From NCBI RefSeq assembly GCF_001949145.1, contig NW_019091526.1, forward strand, positions 803,954-867,953: a DNA stretch of 64,000 nucleotides, written 5' to 3'. Source of the stretch: Acanthaster planci (lineage: Eukaryota; Echinodermata; Asteroidea; Valvatida; Acanthasteridae). Position numbers and translations under genes: made by a program. The notes below the pieces were generated by a model, which did not search any database, was not told the DNA's origin, and saw only the letters and a program-made list of their open reading frames with translations. This document shows, in pieces, positions 12,653 through 23,840 of this stretch; within the stretch, counting starts at the first letter, position 1; each line of letters starts with the position of its first letter.

Positions 12653-14296
12653 GTGCATGGTACGTACGTAAAATATTGCACAAGATGTGGTAAACACTGT
12701 AAAACAGTTACGAATACTATTTGTAGGTCTTACCTAACACTGCTTTAACGTGTTGCCTTTTAATAAAAGACAGTACAGATTCGGCAGTGAGGCACAAGTA
12801 TACTCTTTGTTTCTCAACGTGGGCAACATACCAGTGAACAGTTCTACTACTACTAGTCTACTTCTTGGTATTGCCATTTATTTGGTACGTTTAACGGTTT
12901 ATTAATGTACGCCGTGACGCGACCTGATGATTTGCGTTCTAATATTTTTGTAATAACAACATTTTGCAATTTCAAAACCACACATGAGACATGAGATGAG
13001 GTATTTTTCCATTAGGCCTATTCCTTATTTGATTTAAACCTCCAGGCACAGACACTTTTAAAGTATAATACTGCCACACTACAACCAAAAGCCTTGCTGG
13101 CACGTGCATGTGCATGTACATGATGTATGGCTTCTGGATGAGCTATAGCTACGCACTGTATATATGTACCTCATACTGTCATAGTCATATGATATATGGG
13201 TCATGTAGGTCTATACTTGCTGACATGCCTGAATAGTAAGGCACTACTGCCACGGCCTTACTGATTCCTGATGTTTCATGGTTCCTTATGCAACGGTATT
13301 TGAAAAGTGCCCTGCAATCGTACCAGAGCAAACCTCTGTTTGCGCTTTCTTGATCAAATCTTCCCCTTAAAAGCCCATGATAAAAGGGAACCTATAATAT
13401 GAAACTTGAGGGCATGTGTGTATTTTGGAGAGTGTAACCTACATTATTGGCAAAAAATGAGCTTTTTTCCACCATCGTGACTTATGAATCCCTTGATGAT
13501 CCGTACACATCTGCATTAATTGTAATTCCCTGACCACAGATTTCCCTGATGTCTCTACATGTATACATAATCTTAATGAGAATAGTCACAATTAATGGAT
13601 CTGGTAATCCAAAGCAACGTAAACCCTTGTTAAGCTGTTGCGCTGCGCCTTTTTTTGTCATGTGAGGTACGGCCACAGAATGCAGATGTGACTTACAGAA
13701 CCACAAAGCTCTTTTGTCTTATGTGCAAGCATGTGCTAGCGGCAGAGCAAGATGTCTCACGGTGAGATTGATATGCGGATATATCGCCCTATCATGTGTT
13801 CATTCTGGGCCAATGAACAGACAGTATGCAAGACAGAAGTATGACAAGTACATGTACGTTTGCAGGTAGGGATATATGTACATGTACACACAAGCAGCAT
13901 ATCTGTACAGGTACACATATGCTTGACATGTATCACGCCATGCAGCAGTGTGGACCCTTGAGAATGAAAATAAGGAGTTTAGCATTTCATATTTGACAGA
14001 AAGTTCATGGAATCTGAGTATTATTAGAAAGGGAGTCGTTAAACAAAACAAACGTTAACAATAACATCACTTTCATTGATGCTTTACCAAATTACTACTG
14101 TAAATGTAAGGTTTGCCACTTTGCCTTAGTTATTATCAAGAGTTTTACAGTGTACTTCACTGAAATTTTGACATTTTGTAAGAAATCTCATATTATGTAC
14201 ACAGTAACTTAATTTTGGAATATTAATTTATTTTCTCGTTCAACAAAAATTACACGTTATGCACTTTTACCACAAGTTCAGCATTGATTCCATTAA

Positions 14297-14409
14297 GCTA
14301 AGGTGTGGATTTGCCTGAGCCTAACCCAAACTTGGCTGGTGAGATCCTTGACTTTATCTGCCCCCAGGAGAAATTTAGAAAAATTCTGCAGACTGAGAGA
14401 GTTGGTTAG
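14297..14409 (+). CDS. Orphan coding-like exon, unknown gene
   Basis: A short open frame after an in-frame TAA at 14294 reads VDLPEPNPNLAGE, then ILDFICPQEKFRKILQTE, and ends at TAG 14407-14409. A splice acceptor AG may lie at 14301-14302. Codon third positions and GC content look protein-coding compared with the AT-rich flanks. It lies 120 bases upstream of the RIOK3 start. It could be the last exon of an upstream gene interrupted by the tandem duplication, a relic, or chance. The product is not recognised. Confidence 0.3.
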
Positions 14410-14529
14410 TTACTTTTCTTCAAATTGTTGGTGTTTTTCCCCCTGTACTCAACATGTACTATAGGTACCTACTTAGTTTGAAGCATAGATCACCCCTATC
14501 ACACAAACAGAAAGCACAAACACTGCACT

Positions 14530-17500
14530 ATGTCTTCCACTGGTAAAGTCGTCACACCGGTCCCCTGTGTGTCCCCGGCGCCCAATCCGTGGAAGGTTGC
14601 AGCTCCAACAAGACCAGCATGCTCCTTGGCCAGCGTGATGGATGAAGAGTTTGCCAAGAAGTTACAAAAGGACGAGGAAGCGCTAACAACGAAGCTTGAT
14701 CCAGGTGGTCAGTTACAAGCACAAGGGTGAGACTTATTGCCAACCCCTCCCCCTTTTTGTTTGCTTTAGAGCCTTCCTGAATGCTTCCAAAGATGCTACT
14801 GTGCAGGAAACCAATGACATACTCTGTGTAGTAATACTTCAAGGGATTTGGGACCCATTGTGCGAAGTACAATGAGTTTTCATGACCGATAAGCCCACAC
14901 TGTGCAAGCGTTTATTTGGTATAAAAGAGTTCAATTGCCCATTCCATTCTGGTGATGTAGCATTTTTGGATATGAATTCATTCCACAGAGTTTAACTTAA
15001 CACAACTTAGAAAGTAGGCTTTGTAAACGTCGAGTCTAATACAGACTTCCATGTTGCTTGGAAGACTTACCTCAAATCTTCCTATCAAACATAAAACCTG
15101 AAACTTAACAAGTTCCACTCCACCTCCACTTAGCCATGCTAGTAGTGGGCCATTGCTCAGAAAGGTATATGGGTACATGTACATATCCCTTCATGTACAT
15201 GTACAAGTAGCTTGACTTCCATTTACATCACCTTTTCCTGGAATGGATCACAGGGAAAGTATTTAGAAATGCTTTGGTCCTGAGTGTCCATAGATGTTTG
15301 CATTCCTTTAATTCATGATGCTATAGTTGTGGTAGTGGTAGAGAAGATGCATGTATGCAGTTGGGTACATTGTCAAATGCAGGTCTTTTTATTTGAACAA
15401 ATCTCAGAAAGACTCAATGCCAGTTCACGCTCAACGTAAAGCCAGTCAGTTATAAGAGGGGCAATATTTGCATCACAAAGTTGCCAAAGGTGGTCATATT
15501 TCCACCACACAAGCTTTGTTACAAATCAATTTGCTTCACAAAAGTTTGCTTGGCAAATAGTACCATACATGTACATGTAATTTTTGTGTAATAGCAAGAT
15601 GTAAGCGAGCTACATTGTACATATGACATTAATCATGTTACATTCATATTGGCCCATAAACTGGTCTTATTACAGCACCCCTGCTTGTCCCCAAAATATG
15701 TAATAAATATTCCATCTTTCCTCCTCAGACCTTTGACTGATTATGAGTATGCCCTGTCCTTGGACACCAGTGGCGGCAATGCTGGCACAGACAGTGACCT
15801 CCTCCTCGCCCAGATGCTGCAGCTGCAGTTTGACCAGGAGCACGACGCCGTGCTGGCCGTGGAAGAGAAAAAGAAGAATGCTAACAGCAAAGGTACTTGC
15901 AATTAGGCTTCGTGTCATCTCGTGCAGGGTTATAAACGCTTCATAGGAGCATACAAGTACATTTACTTGGCTGCCTAGTGCTGGACAGGTTTGCAGGGAA
16001 AAAGCTTGGCAAAATCGTTCACACGACATCAGGTTTGAATAGTAAGTACAGTTGAATAGGAACTCAACTGCATTGGAGACACATAGCCAACAAAGTCCGT
16101 AAAAGACACCCACAGCCAATTTTACAAAGCTTTGTGCAAGTTTGCGCCTTGTGAATGCCTTGCATGACCAATTTGTGGTGTACCATTGTAGCTGTGACTG
16201 TACAGTGTACTTACAATCAATTTCACAAAATGTTGCTTAGCTGCACAGTGTTGTAGTTACGAAAGCTGTTCCTCTTCAATGTTACAGTAGTTATTAAACA
16301 GTTGCCATGCTACATGTAGCACTGCTTTCCACTTTAAAAAATTATCTTTTTCTCACTGAAACTGGGTAGAAAGTCTTAATGTGCTCCCACTGCCAAATAA
16401 ATTTCTCACTACCTCCAAAAAAGCAAAGTTGTTCATTTCCATAATCCTTTATATGTGATAAATGATTAGCTTTAGTCAAATTGAAGTTTTGAAAAGTTGT
16501 TCATTTTTTATTTGCTCGGTTTAACTAATTCCACCTAAAATTATTCCATGTGTTATGACTTCATTTGTCACACAAGTTGGGAACTAAACAGTGCGTAATG
16601 TACGTGAAATACCGGTACATTTAAGTCATAATTGGCTTAAAGGAAATCGGGTCAGTGCATAAAAGTTTGAAAAATTATAGCTGCTGCAGTACAAAACTGC
16701 TGTCCAAAGGATCTACAGGTCCTCAGTCGTTAATTCTCCTACGAGTGCAGCCGATTCACTTTGGTTCCTGGTATTCTTTCTATCAACCAATGTATAGTGA
16801 GCATCTCCTATGCCAACTTTCGCGCAGTACATCCAGCCATAGGCAAGGACGAGAACCCGGCTATTTACGCCGACAGTGACAGCGATGACGATGATGACGA
16901 TATTTGGGAGTACACTGAAAAAGGTGATTGAGGATGTTAAATAATAGGGACAGCACTACTGCATTGATAACTGACTATGCATAAAGCTAGGGTCTTTGGA
17001 ATGCACTGAGTAGGACTAGTGAGGACATGCATAATAATTATAACACGTCCTTAGGAATATAAGAAGAACGACTGAAGACATCCATAATCTATGACTTTCT
17101 GAACTAAAAGTATATGGGGGACGTCATAAGTGGTACACTGGTTCGAAGTATACCAAGGAATACAGAATATGTGCGGGAGGTGTTGCACTTAATACTCTGT
17201 TTCGTATGCGTTTGGTGACCTCACTGACGGAGTATTTGTAATCAACAACAATGTCCTTTGCATGTTTCTGCAGGAGTATCCTCTCCCAAGAAAACCCCAA
17301 CCACAAAGGATAAGAACGGAACCATGACCACAAAACATGACGCAGTGATCTGTGGCAGGAAGAATGCATCCAAAGTTATGGAGAAAGTAAGCAATTGAAA
17401 TTGAGAAAAAGCTTATTTGAATTTTTTATGTTTCATTAGAATTAATTGTGATCGTATCGGTACTGTACATGGACATGTATTTGTGATGTCGCTGTCAAGG

Positions 17501-20500
17501 TTTTCTGGGACTCCACAACTAAGATTTCAAATATCAATCTCCGTGTCAAAGAAACTTATATTTGCAATTCAATTTGGTGTCATTTTTCTCTCAAGGATTC
17601 CTTTTTATTCTGCAGTATTCTCTATTTATATAGTGTTCCTCTGTTTAGATTATTTAACTTCCAAAATACATGTTTGAGAAGTAAAACATTTGAGACCATT
17701 TGAAGCTAGGCACAGGCAGGCCAATTGTTAATTTATTATAAGACCGGCTTGTACTAAGACTACTTCATTGCAAAGGTCCAAGTTACAGGCCAACAAACAT
17801 CAAACTCCTTTAGAGGGGCTAACACACGTAGACAGGTTTAAGACCAGTTGTTACATTCCTTCTCAAACCCCTCCCCCCCGGTGATAAAGTTTTGCATATA
17901 TTTTTTATTTTTATTGGGAAAAGTTTGTGTGATGACTGTGGTTAACTATGTTTCCTCCACTGTCGCTCAGATGATGGATGGTCTGGACCATCTACCTGGT
18001 AGTTGACCACTTGGAACCAAGCCTACTGGTTATCAGCAGCCACGTTAATCAGTACAGAGGGAACTACATGTATTCACAGGAAAATAATTATATAAGAAGT
18101 CTTTGACCATGTATGGCCTTAGGGTTACAGCCAACAGCAAAATGTGAATGACAATGGGATTTTAACAAAATAGTTTGACGACACGTAGAGTCCTTCGAAT
18201 GTGACCGCATTGCGCATTCGCGTTGTGAAAAAAACAGTTGACTCATGGTCAAACTATATTCTTGTCCGCTGCTGTAGGTACATCTATGCGCTTCCACACT
18301 GTTCTCCATTTCCCCCCTCATCTCTTTCTTTGGCTTCAGTTCCCGCCTGGTTTCAACAGCGGAGATGACGTGGGTATGGACATGAAGCTACCCAATAATG
18401 TGTTCAACACACTCAAGCAGCACAGCCAGACGGCAGAGCGCAAGACGCACCGAGTGCACGAGAAGAAGGAGCACTCCACCGCGGTGAGCCCCAATTGTGT
18501 CTTTACGTTAATACTTTGGTGAGGCTTTGGTAAGTCTCAAAATTGTCCCAAGTGGATTGTAGTGTGAAGCTTATTTTGTGTCCACTGTAGGTCATGGCCA
18601 TGGATCCCAACACCAGGCTGCTACTCTACAAGTTGGTCAACAATGGCATCTTGGAGTCAGTGAATGGGACAATCAGCACTGGGAAAGAGGCCGTAGTGCT
18701 TCATGCCAACGGAGGCCAGTAAGTACCCGGGGAGGGGGGTTTTCCTGACCAGTAGCTATGGCTCTAAGTCCAGCTTCGAGATTAGGTTTTGTTAATTGAA
18801 GTTCCCTCTAATCAAGATAACCATTTCTTTCTCACAGCTCCACTGTCCTCTAGAAACATCCGACTGTCTATCATATGGTTCTAACAGTGATTACTTTTGG
18901 AATCATTCCTGGATCCTAGGAAAAGACATGACACAGGCAAACTGTGTTTGGGAAAAGGGCGTCTCAGTAAATGGGATTTTCTCCATTTTTCTCAAGAAAT
19001 ACTGATATGTCACCTCTGTGATATACTCAAACATACATGTACATTTCGGAAAGGCTTTAAAGGAGTTGAGTTGAAATGCTGGTTTCATGTATTGTTTCAT
19101 ATATTGAAGTTGTAGCAGAGACTTACATCTACTTTGTGGTTTAACCAAGAAGTGAATTCGTATTGTGATCTTCTACAAATCTGTAATTTTTCCACATCAG
19201 CAGAACTGTCCCTTCTTGAAATGAGTGAAACGGGCCGGACAGGTGACATATATGGAGAACTCATCTTTTCTGATTCCTTCTCTTGTCCGCCCACTCCAGG
19301 CACCAGAGGTTGTTAGTCCCGAGAGAGTGTGCCCTCAAAGTCTTCAAGACGACACTGAACGAGTTCCGGACTCGACGCAGGTACCTGCCCGATGCACTGA
19401 GTCGCATGAACCCACGCAAGATCATCGGCATGTGGGCAGACAAAGAAAGAATGAACCTCAACATGTAAGTAGTAAGCTTCAGTCGTTGACTGTCAAATGC
19501 ATGTAGACCAAGACACTTCCTGAGAAAGTGTTTATTCGTTAGATTGTTTGCCATCAGTATAAAAGCAACTGATTAATCCACAAAGTGTGGAGAAAAATCC
19601 TACACAACTATCAATATACTAAATAACAAACATTATAAAAATACATGTACTATGCTAAAATATGGTCCTTTTTAATAGTATGTGGCAAACTGTACATTTT
19701 GAGCCAACACCTGACATCAACCAAGGCCTGTATTTCTGCAAACTTTGACCATCACAAGTCCTTTTGCAAGATCAGACATGAGTGATGTGGTATAGGTAAA
19801 CAGTGACAAAGAATGCTTTTGCAACTGCATATTATAATAGCATGTGACTTGGTCTATTAAGACTGGAAGACTCATGGACTTGCAGGGACTTGTGGTAAGC
19901 CGGACTACAGCACTAGGTCCCTATGAACTGTTGGCATGTGGCAGAAGTCTGTAATCCACATATTTGGCAAACTAATTCCCCAATTTTGGTGGGATATTTC
20001 TTCCAGGATGCGCAAGGCCGGAATCCGTTGCCCCGAGGTCATCCTTCTCAAGAAGCACCTCCTGGTCATGTCCTTCATTGGCGAGCACCAGAGAGCTGCA
20101 CCCAAGTTGAAGGATGCCCAGCTGTCCCCAGAAGACATGCAGCTTGCCTATGATCAATGCACAGAGGTCAGTGTTCAGCTCTCAGACAATCTATTACACA
20201 AAGCTCAAGGTAATGAGAGACACCCTTTTCTTGCTTTCTTGTACAGCTTCACCCTCAGTGAATTTGACAGTCTTAACCCCTTGATGGCGGGACTTTTTTC
20301 TGAAAGCCGAATCCGAGAATTCCAGCCTCTCTTGGCCACGAAGGCCACCTGACAAACCGCAAATTCACGGTTTGTGGCCCTGCATGTTCTGCACTGATGC
20401 TCTGATTTACATAGTGAAAAGGCTGGTTGTTTTCAAAGTGGGGACTATTGTGAAGCTGGTGATTATGATGCAAATTCGGTCTTTTCATTTCTGGGCTACA

Positions 20501-23018
20501 CACAAAGGCCAATCACCATATACACAAGAGCCAGGGTCTGCCTTCTTTCACTGTGTTCGCTCGAGCGTGGGCCGAGAATAATAGCTGAAAAGCGGGCTGA
20601 GGGATCTCAATTTTTACGGCGTCTTTTACATGAGAAGAGGTTAACAGCTAGGGCAACTTTTTCTAAGATCAGCAGACTTCCTCTTGTTTAATTTTAATGT
20701 AGGCTGTTATAAACCACAAAACACTTAACAAAGTCCTGTGTAATTTCTTGGTAGAGAGTGTACATGTTGTTCAGTGAGTGGTTGAACCACCAAACAGCAA
20801 GCACATGCGTGGTGCAGCTAAATGGGTGTTCCTATTGGTTTCCTATGAGAAATGCCTGAAAGGCTTTTGAAGCTGTATGCGTAACTCTGCTGTGCAGAAC
20901 AGTCTTGATAACTTTGTAGACTAATAAGGCAACCAACCCGGCAGAAAGTGGTGAAAACCACTTGAAATGAATTGTAATTTACAAATTGCACTGAGAAGAG
21001 CAATTGCAGGTGTACAAAATTTCAAAATGTGTTTTTTTCTTGCTAAATGACCCTCTGGATCACCAATTGCAGTAATGGTCATTTTAGTCTTGACAGTCTA
21101 GTTGGTTTTTTTAAAATTATCTTGTTGTGAAGAGTGATAGAGGCAGAAACGAGTCATTTGACAGTGGCCCGTGAACATGGTAGGAGAAAATTACACAAAA
21201 TGGTGAAACAGCAAACTTTAAGTCCAAATGTATTCAGGGGTTTTGCTGAATTCCTCGAAAGTTTACTTATGAATGTTATGAATTATGCTATGTACGTATG
21301 AATTTAAGCTTTAGTACTTATCAGGTTCCAAAAGCCCAGCAGGTCTTAAACGTACCTAGCACCAACCCAGCATATATTTAACCACTTCCTGCCGGGCGAC
21401 CCGTTTTCGAGTACATAGGCTTTATATGCAGAGCCAGGGAGCCCGGAACTGGGACAAAAGAGTTGGGCTTTATAACAAAAGACCGTGCTCAGCACAAAAG
21501 ACTGAGCTGCGGGGCTCTACTGACATTTTTTCGCTCTCAGTAATGGAGATAATCCAGCCTTGTTTTGAAACGGTGTACCACGGTTTGAGGTGTTTAGAGC
21601 GAGCGGATTACCACCAGGGACAAAAGTTCTCCACCACCGTAGCCATGAGCCACACAGCACCGCTGCACGCTAATCTGGCCCCTATTGAAAAGAGGCCAGC
21701 AGTGCACTGTGCCGGTTTTGGGAACAAAAGAATCTTACGTAACACCGCACAATCTGGGCTCATTTTCCAAGGCTGCAGGCCTGGTTGAAATATTCAGGAG
21801 TCAATGAATTTTACCTGTCAGCTTTAGAACAGTGCACAAAGAGTCCTTCATTTTGGTATAAACGGCCATTAAATGAAATGATGAATTCTTGAAGAACTTA
21901 GAAAACGGAAAATCTTGAAAATGAGCCGGCATCTTGTCTTGCTCAAGAAAATCCACCCGGCAGCAAGTTGTTAGCAGTGGACAAGGTGTGGTTTAGTGTG
22001 AAAATTGACAATGCTTGATGGGTATTGTCCAACAGATGATGGAGAAGATGTACAAGCAGTGCCAACTCGTCCATGCCGACCTGAGTGAATACAACATGAT
22101 GTGGTTTAATCGCGAAGTCTGGTTCATCGACGTCAGCCAATCGGTGAAGCCCTTCCATCCAGAGGGGCTGAAATTCCTGCTGCGCGACTGCACCAACGTG
22201 TCAAATGTGAGTGTTGTGGCATTTGATTGGCCCAGTGAGAGTGACCCTCTCATCTTAATCTGCTATTGAATGTGTTTTATTCAAGAGAGTGATGTCAGAC
22301 CGGCTTGCCTCCAGTAGATTTTGCCCCCAAATGACGTAATTACAACCTTCCAACAGTGGCCGCTATGCTACTCATAACCCCTTCCCCCCAGGTTGTCCCC
22401 TGATAAATTATGTGTAAAGCAAAGGGTGACCTTCAGTATATTTTTTTTTTTTAGTTTTTCACACATCGAGGTGTCCCAAATGTGGCCACACCCAGAGAGC
22501 TCTTCAACAGAATCACCGACCTGAATTTACAGGATGGAAGTGAGCAGGAGTTCATAGCCCAGGTCAGTTTACATGCCATTGATCTCTGATCCTACTTTCT
22601 CACATCAACCATGTAACAGGATAATTTTCAAGATCTGAGGTGCACAGGTTTTCTATTTTTGTGACCTTACCGTGTCACAAGCGAGCAAAACTGAGCAAGA
22701 CTTCGCAAGGAATCCCAAAAGTGAAAAAAGAGACTTTTAATGTCTCTGTGACTTACAGAAGTAACAACGTCGTGACACAAAATATTAAGCACCTAAAATT
22801 CTGCTTCAAGCCCTTCAGCAATTGGAGCTCTCTCTTTATGTCTTCAGATTGAGGTCATTACAGAAGCTGAAGAATTCAAGGCGCTCGCGCCAAAGGAGAA
22901 GAACTTTGCGTTTGACTACTTCTTTGAGCAGACCACAGCAGAGAGGAGCGAGAGAGAGCGGAAGGAGAGTGAGGGGAAGGAAGGGGAACCAGATGAAGAG
23001 GCGGAAGGGTCGAATTAA
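14530..23018 (+). CDS. RIOK3: RIO kinase 3 (atypical serine/threonine kinase), complete, 11 exons
   Basis: Coding exons: 14530-14726, 15729-15892, 16798-16923, 17274-17386, 18340-18483, 18591-18718, 19300-19464, 20007-20166, 22036-22206, 22455-22562, 22848-23018. All junctions are GT/AG and phases agree, giving 548 codons (human RIOK3 is about 519). The N-terminal part has the RIOK3-specific LLLAQMLQLQFDQEHDA segment (about residues 87-103) and an acidic DSDSDDDDDD run. Then come TTKHDAVICGRKN, the flexible loop STGKEAVV (277-284), ATP-binding Lys304 in CALKVFKTT, catalytic HADLSEYN (Asp414, Asn419) and metal-binding Asp431 in IDVSQSV. All catalytic residues are intact. Known family roles are cytoplasmic pre-40S ribosome maturation and, in vertebrates, innate immune signalling. 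Odd: before NPRKI the chain lacks about 7-8 residues present in human RIOK3. The tail is charged (Glu/Lys/Arg rich). Identity is firm; exon edges are inferred. Confidence 0.95.
17985..18245. repeat. Diverged dispersed repeat in RIOK3 intron 4
   Basis: This stretch aligns by eye with 48290-48570: shared words include CTGGTTATCA, AGAGGGAAC, TTGACCATG, CAGCAA-ATGT-A-TGA and GATTTTA. The two copies are clearly related but diverged with indels, as for an old interspersed element. No terminal repeats were identified. Confidence 0.5.
20167..22035 (+). other. RIOK3 intron 8 (longest intron), no gene seen
   Basis: This 1.87-kb intron contains no convincing coding sequence or RNA gene. A 16-base word AGCTGAAAAGCGGGCT at 20583-20598 recurs exactly at 54409-54424 in an intron of the SLCO4-like gene. 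Bases 21420-21790 are locally GC-richer without a recognised feature. The other RIOK3 introns over 300 bases (for example 14727-15728 and 15893-16797) also show nothing beyond scattered TACATG words. Confidence 0.5.
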
Positions 23019-23031
23019 TGGACTAATTTAC

Positions 23032-23040
23032 TTTATTAAA
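23032..23040. terminator. Overlapping poly(A) signals of two convergent genes
   Basis: ATTAAA at 23035-23040 lies only 17 bases after the RIOK3 stop codon. The overlapping TTTATT at 23032-23037 reads AATAAA on the minus strand and could serve the candidate minus-strand gene ending at 23728. A further AATAAA on the + strand at 24485-24490 is an alternative RIOK3 3' end. Confidence 0.4.
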
Positions 23041-23727
23041 ATTTATCAGGCAAAGCTATCTTCATATTCTATTGTCAAAAGTCTGTTTTCACATTTTCAC
23101 ATGTGAAGCAGAACTATGTTATTACAGTGTGGTTTACATTGTTAATGCCACATACAGAGGCATTGTCTTTTATGTGGCATTTTCAGCCTTGCTGTGGTTC
23201 TCATGCCCATAAGCTGGACACATTACCATAATTCTTTGGCCGCCACATGGCAACAGGTGTCTCAACCTTACAGATTTGATTGTTCTGCAAGCCTTGTGAG
23301 CTCCTGCAGATGTTGGAAACAGTTCAAGACAACTTCCATGCATAGCCCTAGGTGATAATCATAAAGCGCCTAACCTAAATTTCTATCAAAATTGATGCAA
23401 ATGATTTTCACTAATGAAACTTTCACCGACCAGACTAATTGCTTTTGTTGTGTAAAATGTGCCCAGACAGGTGACCTTCCAACAGCCAACTCTTTAAAAA
23501 TTCTGAGATCTTATTTTCCAGTTGTCTAGTTGGTCTAGTTTTCCCTACTGTGCAGTATTGTGATGCCTTCATGTGCGATGTCAATAACATTAATTTTCAA
23601 ATCAACTTGACCCCAACAGCCAGAGGTCACTCAGAAAACCCTGTTCTTGCCATTCTCTGAGGTCATGCTCAAAGTACTTCGCTGTTGCTGGCAGTAACGC
23701 ACAAATGTATGTGAAATGTTGCAGCTG

Positions 23728-23836
23728 CTAGCTCTTGGCGTCCATAGGAGCATGTGTACTTCTAGCCAGAGTCCATAATTTCAGCACAGGGTAATGCTTG
23801 ACCTGGTAGACAGTAGCAGTGCTTGATTTACAGCCA
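23728..23836 (-). CDS. Candidate terminal exon of an unidentified minus-strand gene
   Basis: On the minus strand a strong acceptor (CTTTCCTTCTCTTTTTAG) is followed by an open frame containing TVYQVKHYPVLKLWTLAR and ending in TAG at 23728. The first base completes a codon begun in the previous exon. Codon use looks like coding DNA. The frame also stays open for about 44 codons after the stop, so the TAG could be an error or a relic. I do not recognise the protein, and no upstream exon was found with confidence on the minus strand between 23.9 and 37 kb. Confidence 0.4.
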
Positions 23837-23840
23837 CTAA

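Larger units (their letters stand above)
6272..13972. repeat. Right copy of ~7 kb tandem duplication
   Basis: This is the second unit of the tandem duplication. Bases 6272-6882 have no partner in the window and should match sequence just left of it. Bases 6883-13972 match 1-6271. By eye the copies are far above 90% identical apart from several indels: extra sequence here at about 6966-7112, 8133-8240, 8424-8522 and 11841-12312. The GTTT run of the left copy is missing here. No gene was recognised. Confidence 0.9.

Noticed and set aside
17140-17160. GGTTCGAAGTATACC resembling a tRNA B box
   Set aside because: No matching A box, acceptor stem or anticodon arm at the right distance; no tRNA called anywhere in the window.
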